Positions 35,987-43,383 of a DNA stretch of 64,000 nt are shown here, one piece after another. Position 1 is the first letter of the stretch; the number at the start of each line of letters is the position of its first letter. A model generated the notes under the pieces. It had not been told where the DNA came from and ran no database searches. It saw nothing but the letters and a program-made list of their open reading frames with translations. The DNA comes from Achromobacter pestifer. GTDB taxonomy: Bacteria; Pseudomonadota; Gammaproteobacteria; Burkholderiales; Burkholderiaceae_B. The position numbers and the translations under genes are program-made. The stretch covers positions 682,001-746,000 of the forward strand of contig NZ_CP053985.1 of assembly GCF_013267355.1 (NCBI RefSeq). The letters run 5' to 3'.

Positions 35987-36493
35987 TCAGTGAGTCTTGA
36001 AATAATCGAAGGGCTCGCGGCAAGACACGCAGCGATACAGCGCCTTGCAGGACGTGGACCCGAAATTGCTGACCAGGCGCGTGTCTTTCGAGCCGCAGCG
36101 CGGGCAGGCGATGGCGGGGCCGGCCGTGCGCCGGCTGATGCCCGAGATGTCGACGGCGCGCTGGACGGGCGCGGCGATGCCGTAGCCCTTGAGTGCCTCG
36201 CGTCCCTTCTCGCTCATCCAGTCGGTGGTCCAGGCCGGCGCCAGGCGCGTTTCCACGCGGACCTCGGCGATGCCGTGGCGGGCCAGCGTCTGCTGGATGT
36301 CCTGCGTGATCTCGCGCATGGCCGGGCAGCCGGAGTACGTGGGCGTGATGACCACGACACAGGCCTCGCCGTCCCAGGACACGTCCCGCACCACGCCCAG
36401 ATCCACCACGGACAGCACGGGGATCTCCGGATCGGGGACCTCTTGCAGCCAGGCGTAGACCTGGTCGGCGGAAACGGGCGCCAGCGCGTTCAC
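35987..36493 (-). CDS. paaD: Phenylacetyl-CoA epoxidase subunit PaaD
   Basis: A 168-residue protein with an N-terminal MIP18/DUF59 domain (about 10-95: VPDPEIPVLSVVDLGVVRDV and TPTYSGCPAM with the conserved cysteine) and a C-terminal zinc ribbon with two Cys pairs (CPRCGS ... CVSCREPF). PaaD is probably an iron-sulfur maturation factor for the epoxidase rather than a catalytic subunit. Its start overlaps the paaC stop by four bases. Confidence 0.93.
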   Translation of the reverse strand: MNALAPVSADQVYAWLQEVPDPEIPVLSVVDLGVVRDVSWDGEACVVVITPTYSGCPAMREITQDIQQTLARHGIAEVRVETRLAPAWTTDWMSEKGREALKGYGIAAPVQRAVDISGISRRTAGPAIACPRCGSKDTRLVSNFGSTSCKALYRCVSCREPFDYFKTH

Positions 36494-37254
36494 CAGGTGG
36501 CTCCCGGATAGGCGCGCGGCAGGAACTGCATTTCGGCGAGCACGTAGCCCAGGTCCTCGGTGTGCCTGCCCTGGCGGCCGCCACGGTACGCAAGATGGTT
36601 GGCGGCGGCTTCGTCGGGCACGGTCAGGGTGGCTTCTTCCAGCACTTCGCGCACATGGGCCAGCCAGGGCTGGCGCAAGGCCGACAGCTCACAGCCGATG
36701 CCGCGGGCGGCGACGTCCAGGTCCACGGCGTCGTCGGCGAACAGTTCGCCGGTGAAGCGCCAGGCGTCATCGATGGCAGCCTGCATCTTGGCGTGGCTTT
36801 CCGCCGTGCCGTCGCCCAGGCGTACCACCATGTCCGAGGAACGGCGCACGTGGTAGGTCACTTCCTTGATGGCCTTGGCCGCGATGGCGGCGACGCGCTC
36901 GTCCGTCGACTGCTCCAGGCGCTGCAGCAGGAAGTAGTGCCAGACGTCGAACAGGAACTGGCGCGCCATGGTGTCGGCGTAATTGCCGTTGGGGCGTTCA
37001 GCCAGCAGCAGGTTGTGGAACTGGTGCGCGTCGCGCAGGTAGGCCAGCGCGTCTTCGTCGCGGCCGGCGCCTTCGACTTCACCCGCCAGCGTCAACCACA
37101 TGCGGGCCTGGCCCAGCAGGTCGAGCGCGGTGTTGGTCAGCGCCAGGTCTTCTTCCAGGATGGGGCCGTGGCCGGTCCAGGCGCCCAGCCGCTGCGACAG
37201 GATGAGCGAGGAATCGCCCAGGCGCAGCAGGTATTCAAACAGAGTCTTGTCCAT
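36490..37254 (-). CDS. paaC: Phenylacetyl-CoA epoxidase structural subunit PaaC
   Basis: A 254-residue ferritin-like helical protein, homologous to PaaA but without a full diiron site. It pairs with PaaA in the ring 1,2-epoxidase. It starts MDKTLFEYLLRLGDSSLILS and contains ALDLLGQARMWLTLAGEVEG and RQFLFDVWHYFLLQRLEQS. It begins 15 bp after paaB and overlaps paaD by four bases (ATGA). Confidence 0.95.
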   Translation of the reverse strand: MDKTLFEYLLRLGDSSLILSQRLGAWTGHGPILEEDLALTNTALDLLGQARMWLTLAGEVEGAGRDEDALAYLRDAHQFHNLLLAERPNGNYADTMARQFLFDVWHYFLLQRLEQSTDERVAAIAAKAIKEVTYHVRRSSDMVVRLGDGTAESHAKMQAAIDDAWRFTGELFADDAVDLDVAARGIGCELSALRQPWLAHVREVLEEATLTVPDEAAANHLAYRGGRQGRHTEDLGYVLAEMQFLPRAYPGATW

Positions 37255-37269
37255 GTCTCCCCCGCCGTC

Positions 37270-37554
37270 TTACATGTGCTTGATTTCTTCGGGCATCGGG
37301 AAGAACGTCGGATGCCGGTAGACCTTGCTGTTGGCCGGTTCGAACAGCGGGTCCTTGTCGCCGGGGCTGCTGGCCGAAATATCGGAGGCGCGCACCACCC
37401 AGATGCTCAGGCCCTCGTTGCGGCGGGTGTAGACGTCGCGGGCGTGGTTGATCGCCATTTCGGCGTCGGATGCGTGCAGGCTGCCGACGTGCTTGTGCGC
37501 CAGGCCGTGCTGGCTGCGGATGAACACTTCCCACAGGGGCCAGTCTTTGCTCAT
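37270..37554 (-). CDS. paaB: Phenylacetyl-CoA epoxidase subunit PaaB
   Basis: A 94-residue subunit that bridges PaaAC units. The start ATG 37554 gives MSKDWPLWEVFIRSQHGLAH, the normal N-terminus. The SLHASDAEMAINHARDVYTRR segment and the ending FFPMPEEIKHM match the family. The frame is open to 37632 but that extension lies in the intercistronic region. It is separated from paaA by 182 bp that contain a repeat element, unusual for two subunits of one enzyme. Confidence 0.95.
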   Translation of the reverse strand: MSKDWPLWEVFIRSQHGLAHKHVGSLHASDAEMAINHARDVYTRRNEGLSIWVVRASDISASSPGDKDPLFEPANSKVYRHPTFFPMPEEIKHM

Positions 37555-37639
37555 GATGGATGTCCTTGAATGCCGGGCGCGCGCCGCGCGCCCTGATCTG
37601 CAATGGTTAGAAGAGTGAGTCTGGAAGCTCACCTACCGG

Positions 37640-37735
37640 AGCCGTAGCGCGGCCGCGCGGAGCCGGCTTTGCCGGTCCGCAGCGGCGCCCCCTTGAGGGG
37701 GAAGCGCGCAGCGCTTCGGGGGTGGGCGTCATCCT
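37640..37735. repeat. GC-rich hairpin repeat between paaA and paaB
   Basis: The gap between the two subunit genes holds a chain of inverted repeats: GCGCGGCCGCGC, CGGAGCCGGC/GCCGGTCCG, CGCCCCCTTGAGGGGG and GAAGCGC-GCA-GCGCTTC. It shares the CGCCCCCT and GGGGG core with the elements at 30.2 and 44.9 kb but has a different order, so it is at most a related family. It has no U-run and is not a standard terminator. Confidence 0.55.
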
Positions 37736-37736
37736 T

Positions 37737-38726
37737 TCAGGCTGCTTTGCGCTCGGCCTGCTTGTCGGCGTAGGCGACCAGGGCATCGCGCACCCAGGCG
37801 CCGTCCTCGTGCGCCTTGACGCGCGCGGCCAGGCGTTCGCGGTTGCAGGGGCCGTTGCCCTTGAGCACCGCGTAGAACTCGGTCCAGTCGATCTCGCCGA
37901 AGTCGTAGTGGCCACGCTCGGCGTTCCACTTGACTTCGGGATCCGGCACCGTCAGGCCCAGGTATTCGGCCTGCGGCACGGTCTGGTCCACCATCTTCTG
38001 GCGCAGTTCGTCGTTGGAGAAGAGCTTGATCTTCCAGGCCATGGACTGGGCGCTGTTGGGCGAGTCGGCATCGGACGGGCCGAACATCATCAGCGCGGGC
38101 CACCACCAGCGGTTCAGCGAGTCCTGCACCATGGCCTTTTGCTCGGGCGTGCCATGCAGGCACATCTGCATCAGCAGGTCGTAGCCCTGGCGCTGGTGGA
38201 AGGACTCTTCCTTACAGACGCGCACCATGGCGCGCGCATAGGGGCCGTAGGAACAGCGGCACAGCGGGATCTGGTTGATGATGGCCGAGCCGTCGACCAG
38301 CCAGCCGATCATGCCGATGTCGGCCCAGCTGAGCGTGGGGTAATTGAAGATGCTGGAGTACTTGGCGCGGCCGGCGTGCAGGTCGTCGATCAGGTCGTCG
38401 CGCGACACGCCCAGGGTTTCGGCGGCGCTGTACAGGTAGAGGCCGTGGCCGGCTTCGTCCTGCACCTTGGCCAGCAGGATGGCCTTGCGCTTGAGCGAAG
38501 GCGCGCGGGTGATCCAGTTGCCTTCGGGCAGCATGCCCACGATTTCGGAGTGCGCGTGCTGGGAAATCTGGCGCACCAGCGTCTTGCGGTAGGCGTCCGG
38601 CATCCAGTCCTTGGCCTCGATGCGGACGCCGTCGTCGATCCGGCGTTGGAACGTCTGTTCCCGGCCTTCGAGCTGGTCCGCGGTCTTGACCTGCTTGACG
38701 CCGGTTTCGACGAGTTGAGCGTACAT
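37737..38726 (-). CDS. paaA: Phenylacetyl-CoA epoxidase catalytic subunit PaaA
   Basis: The 329-residue oxygenase subunit, with a ferritin-like diiron site. Glu/His ligands are visible in [20 protein letters not shown] and [18 protein letters not shown]. It forms 1,2-epoxyphenylacetyl-CoA from phenylacetyl-CoA and O2. ATG 38726 ([14 protein letters not shown]) has AAGGAG eight bases upstream. It is the first gene of the operon and is divergent from paaX. Confidence 0.96.
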   Translation of the reverse strand: MYAQLVETGVKQVKTADQLEGREQTFQRRIDDGVRIEAKDWMPDAYRKTLVRQISQHAHSEIVGMLPEGNWITRAPSLKRKAILLAKVQDEAGHGLYLYSAAETLGVSRDDLIDDLHAGRAKYSSIFNYPTLSWADIGMIGWLVDGSAIINQIPLCRCSYGPYARAMVRVCKEESFHQRQGYDLLMQMCLHGTPEQKAMVQDSLNRWWWPALMMFGPSDADSPNSAQSMAWKIKLFSNDELRQKMVDQTVPQAEYLGLTVPDPEVKWNAERGHYDFGEIDWTEFYAVLKGNGPCNRERLAARVKAHEDGAWVRDALVAYADKQAERKAA

Positions 38727-38746
38727 GTTTGTCTCCTTGAAGACGG

Positions 38747-38762
38747 TTTGCGAAAACGCAAA
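38747..38762. promoter_or_regulatory. Palindrome in the paaA 5' region
   Basis: TTTGCG-AAAA-CGCAAA is a perfect 6-4-6 inverted repeat between the paaA promoter and start codon. It is a candidate operator or leader hairpin; the binding protein is unknown, PaaX being the obvious candidate. Confidence 0.35.
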
Positions 38763-38797
38763 GCAAACGTTCCGCAGTGCCGTCATGTCATAGGCGG

Positions 38798-38826
38798 ATT
38801 ATTTAATACAAAAAATTCATTGTCAA
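38798..38826 (-). promoter_or_regulatory. Near-consensus sigma-70 promoter of the paa operon
   Basis: On the minus strand a perfect TTGACA is followed after exactly 17 bp by AATAAT (five of six consensus bases). It reads toward paaA with a leader of about 65 nt. A promoter this strong needs a repressor, which fits the divergent paaX. Confidence 0.75.
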
Positions 38827-38835
38827 ACTCAAATC

Positions 38836-38865
38836 TGTATCACATTGGATTTATGTATCATATTG
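38836..38865. promoter_or_regulatory. Direct repeat upstream of the paa promoter (candidate PaaX site)
   Basis: TGTATCACATTG and TGTATCATATTG are repeated with an 18 bp period, just upstream of the -35 of the paa promoter and in front of paaX. Spacing close to two helical turns suggests a protein site. It does not match the E. coli PaaX consensus (TGATTC with a 27 bp spacer), so assignment is tentative. Confidence 0.4.
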
Positions 38866-38900
38866 CGGATCCCGATATCGGCCGCCCCCGGCCCCCTCTA

Positions 38901-39830
38901 ATGGCAAACCCTCAGTCGCCCCTGGACCGCTTTCTCTCACGCCTGATCAAGAACGATCCGCCGCGCGCGAAATCGCTTTGCGTCAGCCTGCTTGGGGACG
39001 CATTGGCGCCGCACGGCGGCGCCATCTGGCTGGGCGACCTGATCGAACTGCTGGCCCCGCTGGGCATCAACGAACGACTGCTGCGCACCAGCGTCTTTCG
39101 TCTGGTGGCCCAGAACTGGCTGCAATCGGAACGCCACGGACGGCGCAGCCTCTATCTGATCTCCGAGCAGGGGCTGCGCCACACCGCGCACGCCTCGCAG
39201 CGCATCTATGTCGGCCCGGCCCAGGAATGGAACGGGGAATGGACGCTGGTGGCCCTGCCGCGCACCGGCAACGGCCTGGCCGAGCGCGCGGAGCTGCGCC
39301 GGGAACTGGTCTGGGAAGGATTCGGCATGATCGCGCCGGGCCTGTTCGCCCACCCGCACACCGAGGCGCGCGCCGCGCACGACATTCTGGAAAAGCTGGG
39401 CATCCCCGACCGCGCGCTGGTGTTGTCGGCGCGCGATCTGGCGGGCGCTGGCGGCCTGCCGATAGCCAGCCTGGCCTCTCAATGCTGGAACCTGGACGAG
39501 CTGGCCGAGCAGTACCGCCAGTTCGCCAAGAATTTCGGGCCCTTGGAAAAGCTGCTGGAGACCCCGCCCTCGCCCGCCGAAGCCTTCATCGTGCGGGTCA
39601 TGCTGCTGCACAGCTGGCGCCGTATCGTCCTGCACGACCCGCAGCTGCCCGGCCCCATGCTGCCCGAAGACTGGCCCGGCCATGCCGCCCGCGAAATCTG
39701 CGGACGCATCTACTGGCAGGTGTTCGACGCGTCGGAAGCGCACCTGGACGCGCTGGCCGGCCGCGACAACGAACGCTACGCGCCGCTGGCGGCCGACATC
39801 GCCGCGCGCTTCGGCGGAAAACCCGCCTGA
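38901..39830 (+). CDS. paaX: Phenylacetate operon repressor PaaX
   Basis: A 309-residue PaaX repressor, released by phenylacetyl-CoA in the known systems. The N-terminal winged helix (about 20-90) reads KSLCVSLLGDALAPHGGAIW followed by ERLLRTSVFRLVAQNWLQSE, and the central PaaX and C-terminal PaaX_C domains follow (AEAFIVRVMLLHSWRRIVLH). ATG 38901 is chosen because the domain starts a few residues later. ATG 38850, 17 codons upstream in the same frame, is possible but would include the direct repeat. It is divergent from the paa operon. Confidence 0.92.
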   Translation: MANPQSPLDRFLSRLIKNDPPRAKSLCVSLLGDALAPHGGAIWLGDLIELLAPLGINERLLRTSVFRLVAQNWLQSERHGRRSLYLISEQGLRHTAHASQRIYVGPAQEWNGEWTLVALPRTGNGLAERAELRRELVWEGFGMIAPGLFAHPHTEARAAHDILEKLGIPDRALVLSARDLAGAGGLPIASLASQCWNLDELAEQYRQFAKNFGPLEKLLETPPSPAEAFIVRVMLLHSWRRIVLHDPQLPGPMLPEDWPGHAAREICGRIYWQVFDASEAHLDALAGRDNERYAPLAADIAARFGGKPA

Positions 39831-39848
39831 AACGAGCCCCCCCCAGGC

Positions 39849-40475
39849 TCAGGCCTGCGGGGCGATGGCCACGCCCAACGTATCCACCTCCGATACGCCG
39901 CAGGCATCGCGCCCCGGCCCCGGCCGTTCCAGCCCCCTGGCCCGGCCGATGAACGACAGGGTCCAGCGCGCCCGGATCGGGCGTCCCAGGGCCTCGCCCG
40001 TGTCCGCGTCTATGCCGCTGGGCACGTCCAGCGCCAGCACCGGCACGTTCCAGGCGTTGACCGTGTCCACCAGCGCCTGCCAGCCGGCGCCCAGCGGGCG
40101 ATTCAATCCGATGCCGAACAGGCCGTCGATGACCAGCCCCGGCACGAAGCCCGGTTCCAGCTCGGACCAGGTTGCGCCGCCGGCCGCCAGCCAGCCTGCA
40201 TAGGCGCGCGCGGCATCGGCCGGCAGGCGCTGCGCGCCCGACGGCAGCAGCACGCGCACGTCATGCCCCAACGCGCGCAAGCCGGCCGCGGCTTCCAGCG
40301 CGTCGCCGCCATTGTTCCCTGGACCCGCCAGCGCCAGCACCACCGCCCCCGGCCGGATCCGGGCCGCCGCGTAGCGGGCCGCGGCCGCCCCCGCCAGCGG
40401 CATCAAGCGCCTGCCGGCGGCCAGGGCCTGACGTTCGGCGTCGCGGATCCGGGCGACCGAGTAGGAAGACGACAT
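39849..40475 (-). CDS. nnrE: NAD(P)H-hydrate epimerase (YjeF_N domain, stand-alone)
   Basis: Epimerises R-NAD(P)HX so that the S form can be repaired. The 208-residue product has [32 protein letters not shown] and [16 protein letters not shown], the conserved YjeF_N motifs. It ends after this domain without the C-terminal kinase-like dehydratase (YjeF_C) to which it is fused in many proteobacteria, so the dehydratase must be elsewhere. ATG 40475 is preferred; GTG 40499 is in frame but lies within the palindromic sites upstream of the divergent sigma-54 operon. Confidence 0.88.
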   Translation of the reverse strand: MSSSYSVARIRDAERQALAAGRRLMPLAGAAAARYAAARIRPGAVVLALAGPGNNGGDALEAAAGLRALGHDVRVLLPSGAQRLPADAARAYAGWLAAGGATWSELEPGFVPGLVIDGLFGIGLNRPLGAGWQALVDTVNAWNVPVLALDVPSGIDADTGEALGRPIRARWTLSFIGRARGLERPGPGRDACGVSEVDTLGVAIAPQA

Positions 40476-40487
40476 AGTTTGCCCATA

Positions 40488-40511
40488 CGTGAAATTCACG
40501 CATTGCGTGAA
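40488..40511. promoter_or_regulatory. Overlapping palindromes, candidate activator-binding site
   Basis: TTCACGCATTGCGTGAA (40495-40511) is a perfect 8-1-8 palindrome. It overlaps CGTGAAATTCACG (40488-40500), also perfect 6-1-6, giving three CGTGAA half-sites in a row. The centre lies about 80 bp upstream of the sigma-54 promoter at 40584, the usual distance for an enhancer site bound by a sigma-54 activator. Confidence 0.65.
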
Positions 40512-40583
40512 AATTTACCCGCAATTCGGAAGAGATTGCGCCGCCAGCCCCGCTAATACGCGGGATTTGCGCCTCTTGCCGGC

Positions 40584-40598
40584 TGGCACGCATCTTGC
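40584..40598 (+). promoter_or_regulatory. Sigma-54 (RpoN) promoter
   Basis: TGGCAC-N5-TTGC matches the -24/-12 consensus exactly, including the invariant GG and GC with correct spacing. Transcription would start near 40610, about 50 bp before the AtuA-family gene. Confidence 0.85.
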
Positions 40599-40657
40599 GT
40601 TGTAGTCCTGGCCGGTACGAACGAGACCGGACGACTCAACTGAAAGAGACTACACCC

Positions 40658-42019
40658 ATGCGTTCCATGAGCATCATCTGCCCGAATGGGCACTTAGGAT
40701 TCGCCCCCTTGCGCACCGAGAGCTTCCAGCTCGGCGTGGCCGCCGGGCCGGACTGCATCGCCGCCGACTCGGGCAGCGACGACGTGGGTCCCGTGCCGCT
40801 GGGCTCCGACACGTCCACCAGCCCGCAAGCCTGGCAGCGCCACGACCTGGAGCAGATGCTGTTGGCCGCGCGCAAGCTGGGCGTGCCGATGGTCATCGGA
40901 TCGGCCGGCGACACCGGCTCCAACAGCCGCGTCGACCTGTACGTGCGCCTCATCAAGGAGATCGCCGCCGAGCACAAGCTGGCGCCGTTCAAGATCGGCT
41001 ACTTCTATTCGGAAGTCGACAAGGAGCGCGTGCGCCGCGCGCTGCGCGACGGCCGGCAGGTAGCGGGCCTGGACGGCTATGCCGACCTGACCGAGGCCGA
41101 ACTCGACGCCAGCGACCGCATCGTGGCGGTGGCCGGCGTGCATCCCTACATCAAGCTGCTGGAAGCCGGCGCGGACGTCATCATCGGCGGCCGCAGCTCG
41201 GACGCCGCCGTGTTCGCCGCCCCGGCCCTGCACCAGGGCTACGACGCCGACCGCGCCTATTACCTGGGCAAGGTGCTGGAGTGCGCCTCGTTCTGCGCCG
41301 AACCCTATGGCGGCAAGGAAACCGTGATGGGCGAGATCTCGGCCGAGGACGTGCGCGTCACGGCCATGCATCCCGACCAGCGTTGCACCATCGCCTCGGT
41401 CGCGGGCCATGCGATGTACGAGCGCTCCAACCCCTACGAAGAATTCTTCGCGGGCGGCCGGCTGGACATGGCCGAATGCCGCTACGAGCAGTTGAGCGAA
41501 AAGACCGCCCGCATCACCGGCTCGCGCTTCGAGCCTGCCGCCCAGGTGCGCGTGAAGCTGGAAGGCTCGGGCAAGGTCGGCGAACGCTATATGGGACTTT
41601 GCGGCATACGCGACCCCTACACCATCGCCAACGTCGACCGCGTCATCGCCTGGGCGCGCGACAAGGTGCGCGAGCGCTTCGGCGATTCGGGCTATGAGCT
41701 GCATTACAAGGTCTACGGCCGCGACGGCGTCATGGGCGACCTGGAGCCGCTGCGCGGCCAGCCCGGCCATGAGCTCTGCGTCATGGTCCAGGGCGTGGCG
41801 CCGACCGCCGAAATGGCCGAGGAGCTGACGCTCACGGGCCTGCGCCAGATGTTCTACGCCCGCCTGCCCGACGTGAAGGGCACGGCCGGTTCCGTGTCGT
41901 TCCCGCTGGACGAGGTGGTGCGCACCAGCGCCGCCTACCGCTGGACCCTGAACCACACCTTGCCGGTGACAGACGCCGGCGAACTCTTCCCGACCCACCT
42001 CACCGAGGCTGGCGCCTGA
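40658..42019 (+). CDS. AtuA-family (DUF1446) acyclic terpene/carboxylate utilisation protein
   Basis: A 453-residue cytoplasmic protein of the AtuA/DUF1446 family. It starts MRSMSIICPNGHLGFAPLRT and has the characteristic GSAGDTGSNSRVD and DVIIGGRSSDAAVFAAPAL segments and a conserved cysteine-bearing AMHPDQRCTIASVAGHAMYE. In Pseudomonas, atuA is needed for growth on citronellol, but its chemistry is unsettled, and this subfamily lacks the other atu genes here. Start ATG 40658 follows GAAAGAGAC. It is the first gene of a sigma-54-driven operon with DUF4387 and a Bug receptor. Confidence 0.85.
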   Translation: MRSMSIICPNGHLGFAPLRTESFQLGVAAGPDCIAADSGSDDVGPVPLGSDTSTSPQAWQRHDLEQMLLAARKLGVPMVIGSAGDTGSNSRVDLYVRLIKEIAAEHKLAPFKIGYFYSEVDKERVRRALRDGRQVAGLDGYADLTEAELDASDRIVAVAGVHPYIKLLEAGADVIIGGRSSDAAVFAAPALHQGYDADRAYYLGKVLECASFCAEPYGGKETVMGEISAEDVRVTAMHPDQRCTIASVAGHAMYERSNPYEEFFAGGRLDMAECRYEQLSEKTARITGSRFEPAAQVRVKLEGSGKVGERYMGLCGIRDPYTIANVDRVIAWARDKVRERFGDSGYELHYKVYGRDGVMGDLEPLRGQPGHELCVMVQGVAPTAEMAEELTLTGLRQMFYARLPDVKGTAGSVSFPLDEVVRTSAAYRWTLNHTLPVTDAGELFPTHLTEAGA

Positions 42020-42031
42020 GCCGGCAAGACC

Positions 42032-42358
42032 ATGAGCACCCAGAAACTCAGCACCCTGGCCAAGACCATCCGCAGCAAGAACGCGGGCGTGAACAAGATC
42101 ACCTTCGACATCATCTTCCGCGAGCCGGCGACTTACGAGGCGGTCAAGCGCTCCGGCGCACTCACGCGCGCCAGCATGGCGGCCCTGTACCGCATCGACG
42201 ACAGCCGCATCTCGGACTTCGTGCATTACGATCCCGGCCTGGCCATCAAGTTCACGATCTACCGGCTGGCTCCCAGCGGATCCGCGGGCGACGGCGACAT
42301 CTTCGGCGCGCAGCAGTACGCGCCGCTGCTGGACGTCGATGTGCCCATGCCGGACTGA
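42032..42358 (+). CDS. DUF4387 protein, partner of the AtuA-family protein
   Basis: A 108-residue protein, 12 bp downstream of the AtuA-family gene. It begins MSTQKLSTLAKTIRSKNAGV and has KITFDIIFREPATYEAVKRS and DDSRISDFVHYDPGLAIKFT. This matches the small DUF4387 domain, which I recall occurring either as a separate gene next to, or fused to, DUF1446 proteins, implying a two-subunit enzyme. The function is unknown. Confidence 0.8.
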   Translation: MSTQKLSTLAKTIRSKNAGVNKITFDIIFREPATYEAVKRSGALTRASMAALYRIDDSRISDFVHYDPGLAIKFTIYRLAPSGSAGDGDIFGAQQYAPLLDVDVPMPD

Positions 42359-42363
42359 ACACC

Positions 42364-42387
42364 GCGGGCGCCGCGTCCGGCGCCCGC
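42364..42387 (+). other. Intercistronic GC-rich hairpin
   Basis: GCGGGCGCC and GGCGCCCGC form a perfect nine-pair stem around six bases, six bases after the DUF4387 stop. There is no U-run. It may stabilise the upstream mRNA or lower expression of the Bug gene relative to the enzyme genes. Confidence 0.5.
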
Positions 42388-42417
42388 TCCAACCTTCGCT
42401 CTCCCAGAGAATCGATC

Positions 42418-43380
42418 ATGAAAGCGCTCATGCAAACAACGTTGTTCCTGGCGGCATCCCTGCTGGCTGGCGCGGCCGCGGCCCAGACGGATGTGCCCAA
42501 GCAGGTCAAGATCGTGGTGCCGTTCACCGCCGGCGCCAGCAATGACGCGATCGCCCGCGCGATCGCGCCGCAGCTCGCGGCCCGTCTCGGCAATACGGTG
42601 ATCGTGGAAAACCGCGGCGGCGCGGCCGGCGCCATCGGCTCCGAGTACGTCGCCCGTTCGGCCAAGGACGGCTCGGTGCTGCTGTTGACCTCGTCGACCT
42701 TCCTGACCACCGCCGCCACCCAGCCTCACCTGCCCTACGACCCGCTGAAGCAGTTCGCGCCGGTGGCGATGATAGGACAGGGGCCGCTGGTCATCGCCGC
42801 CTCGGCGCAGACGCCCTACACCTCCTTGAAACAGCTGCTGGAAGCGGCGCGCGGCAAGCCGGGCGCCCTGAACTACGGCAGCGCTGGCGTCGGTTCGCTG
42901 GCGCATCTGGCTACCGTCATGCTGGACGACGCCGCGGGCACGGAGATGACCCACGTGCCTTACAAGGGCGCGGCCAATGCCGCGTCCGACCTGGCCGGCG
43001 GCCTGATCCACGTGATGCTGTCCAACTACAGCACGCTGGCGCCCGTGGTGCAGGGCAAGAAGGTCAAGCTGCTGGCCACCACGGCGCAGTCGCCCTCCCC
43101 GGCCTTCCCCGATCTGCCACCGGCCGCCCAGGCCTTGCCGGGCTATTCGGTGCAGATCTGGGTGGGCGTGTTCGCGCCGGCAGGCACGCCGCAGCCCTAC
43201 ATCGACAAGCTCAACGCCGCGCTCGTCGAGATCGCGGCCTCGCCGGAAATGAAGACATTGCTGGATCTGGACGGCACGGTGCCGTCCCGCATGGACAGCG
43301 CCGAATTCGGCGCGCGCGTGCGCGAGGAGCTGGCCCAGTGGCAAGCCATTGCGCGCAAGCACAACATCAGCGCGGAATAG
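42418..43380 (+). CDS. Bug-family (TctC) periplasmic solute-binding protein
   Basis: A 320-residue substrate receptor. The signal peptide (MKALMQTTLFLAASLLAGAA, cleavage near AAA-Q at about 22) is followed by the Bug fold with KIVVPFTAGASNDAIARAIA, VIVENRGGAAGAIGSE and MTHVPYKGAANAASDLAGG. Such receptors bind carboxylates and usually work with TctAB membrane components, none of which are here. As the third gene of the sigma-54 operon, it likely binds the substrate or inducer of the AtuA/DUF4387 enzyme. Confidence 0.9.
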   Translation: MKALMQTTLFLAASLLAGAAAAQTDVPKQVKIVVPFTAGASNDAIARAIAPQLAARLGNTVIVENRGGAAGAIGSEYVARSAKDGSVLLLTSSTFLTTAATQPHLPYDPLKQFAPVAMIGQGPLVIAASAQTPYTSLKQLLEAARGKPGALNYGSAGVGSLAHLATVMLDDAAGTEMTHVPYKGAANAASDLAGGLIHVMLSNYSTLAPVVQGKKVKLLATTAQSPSPAFPDLPPAAQALPGYSVQIWVGVFAPAGTPQPYIDKLNAALVEIAASPEMKTLLDLDGTVPSRMDSAEFGARVREELAQWQAIARKHNISAE

Positions 43381-43383
43381 GCG

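Noticed and set aside
37607..37915. A 102-codon minus-strand frame over the end of paaA and the repeat
   Set aside because: It is an alternative phase of paaA continuing into the hairpin region, with low-complexity translation.
39849..40475. A frameshifted bifunctional NnrD/NnrE
   Set aside because: The sequence to the left of the gene is the 3' end of paaX on the other strand and shows no remnant of the YjeF_C kinase-like domain.
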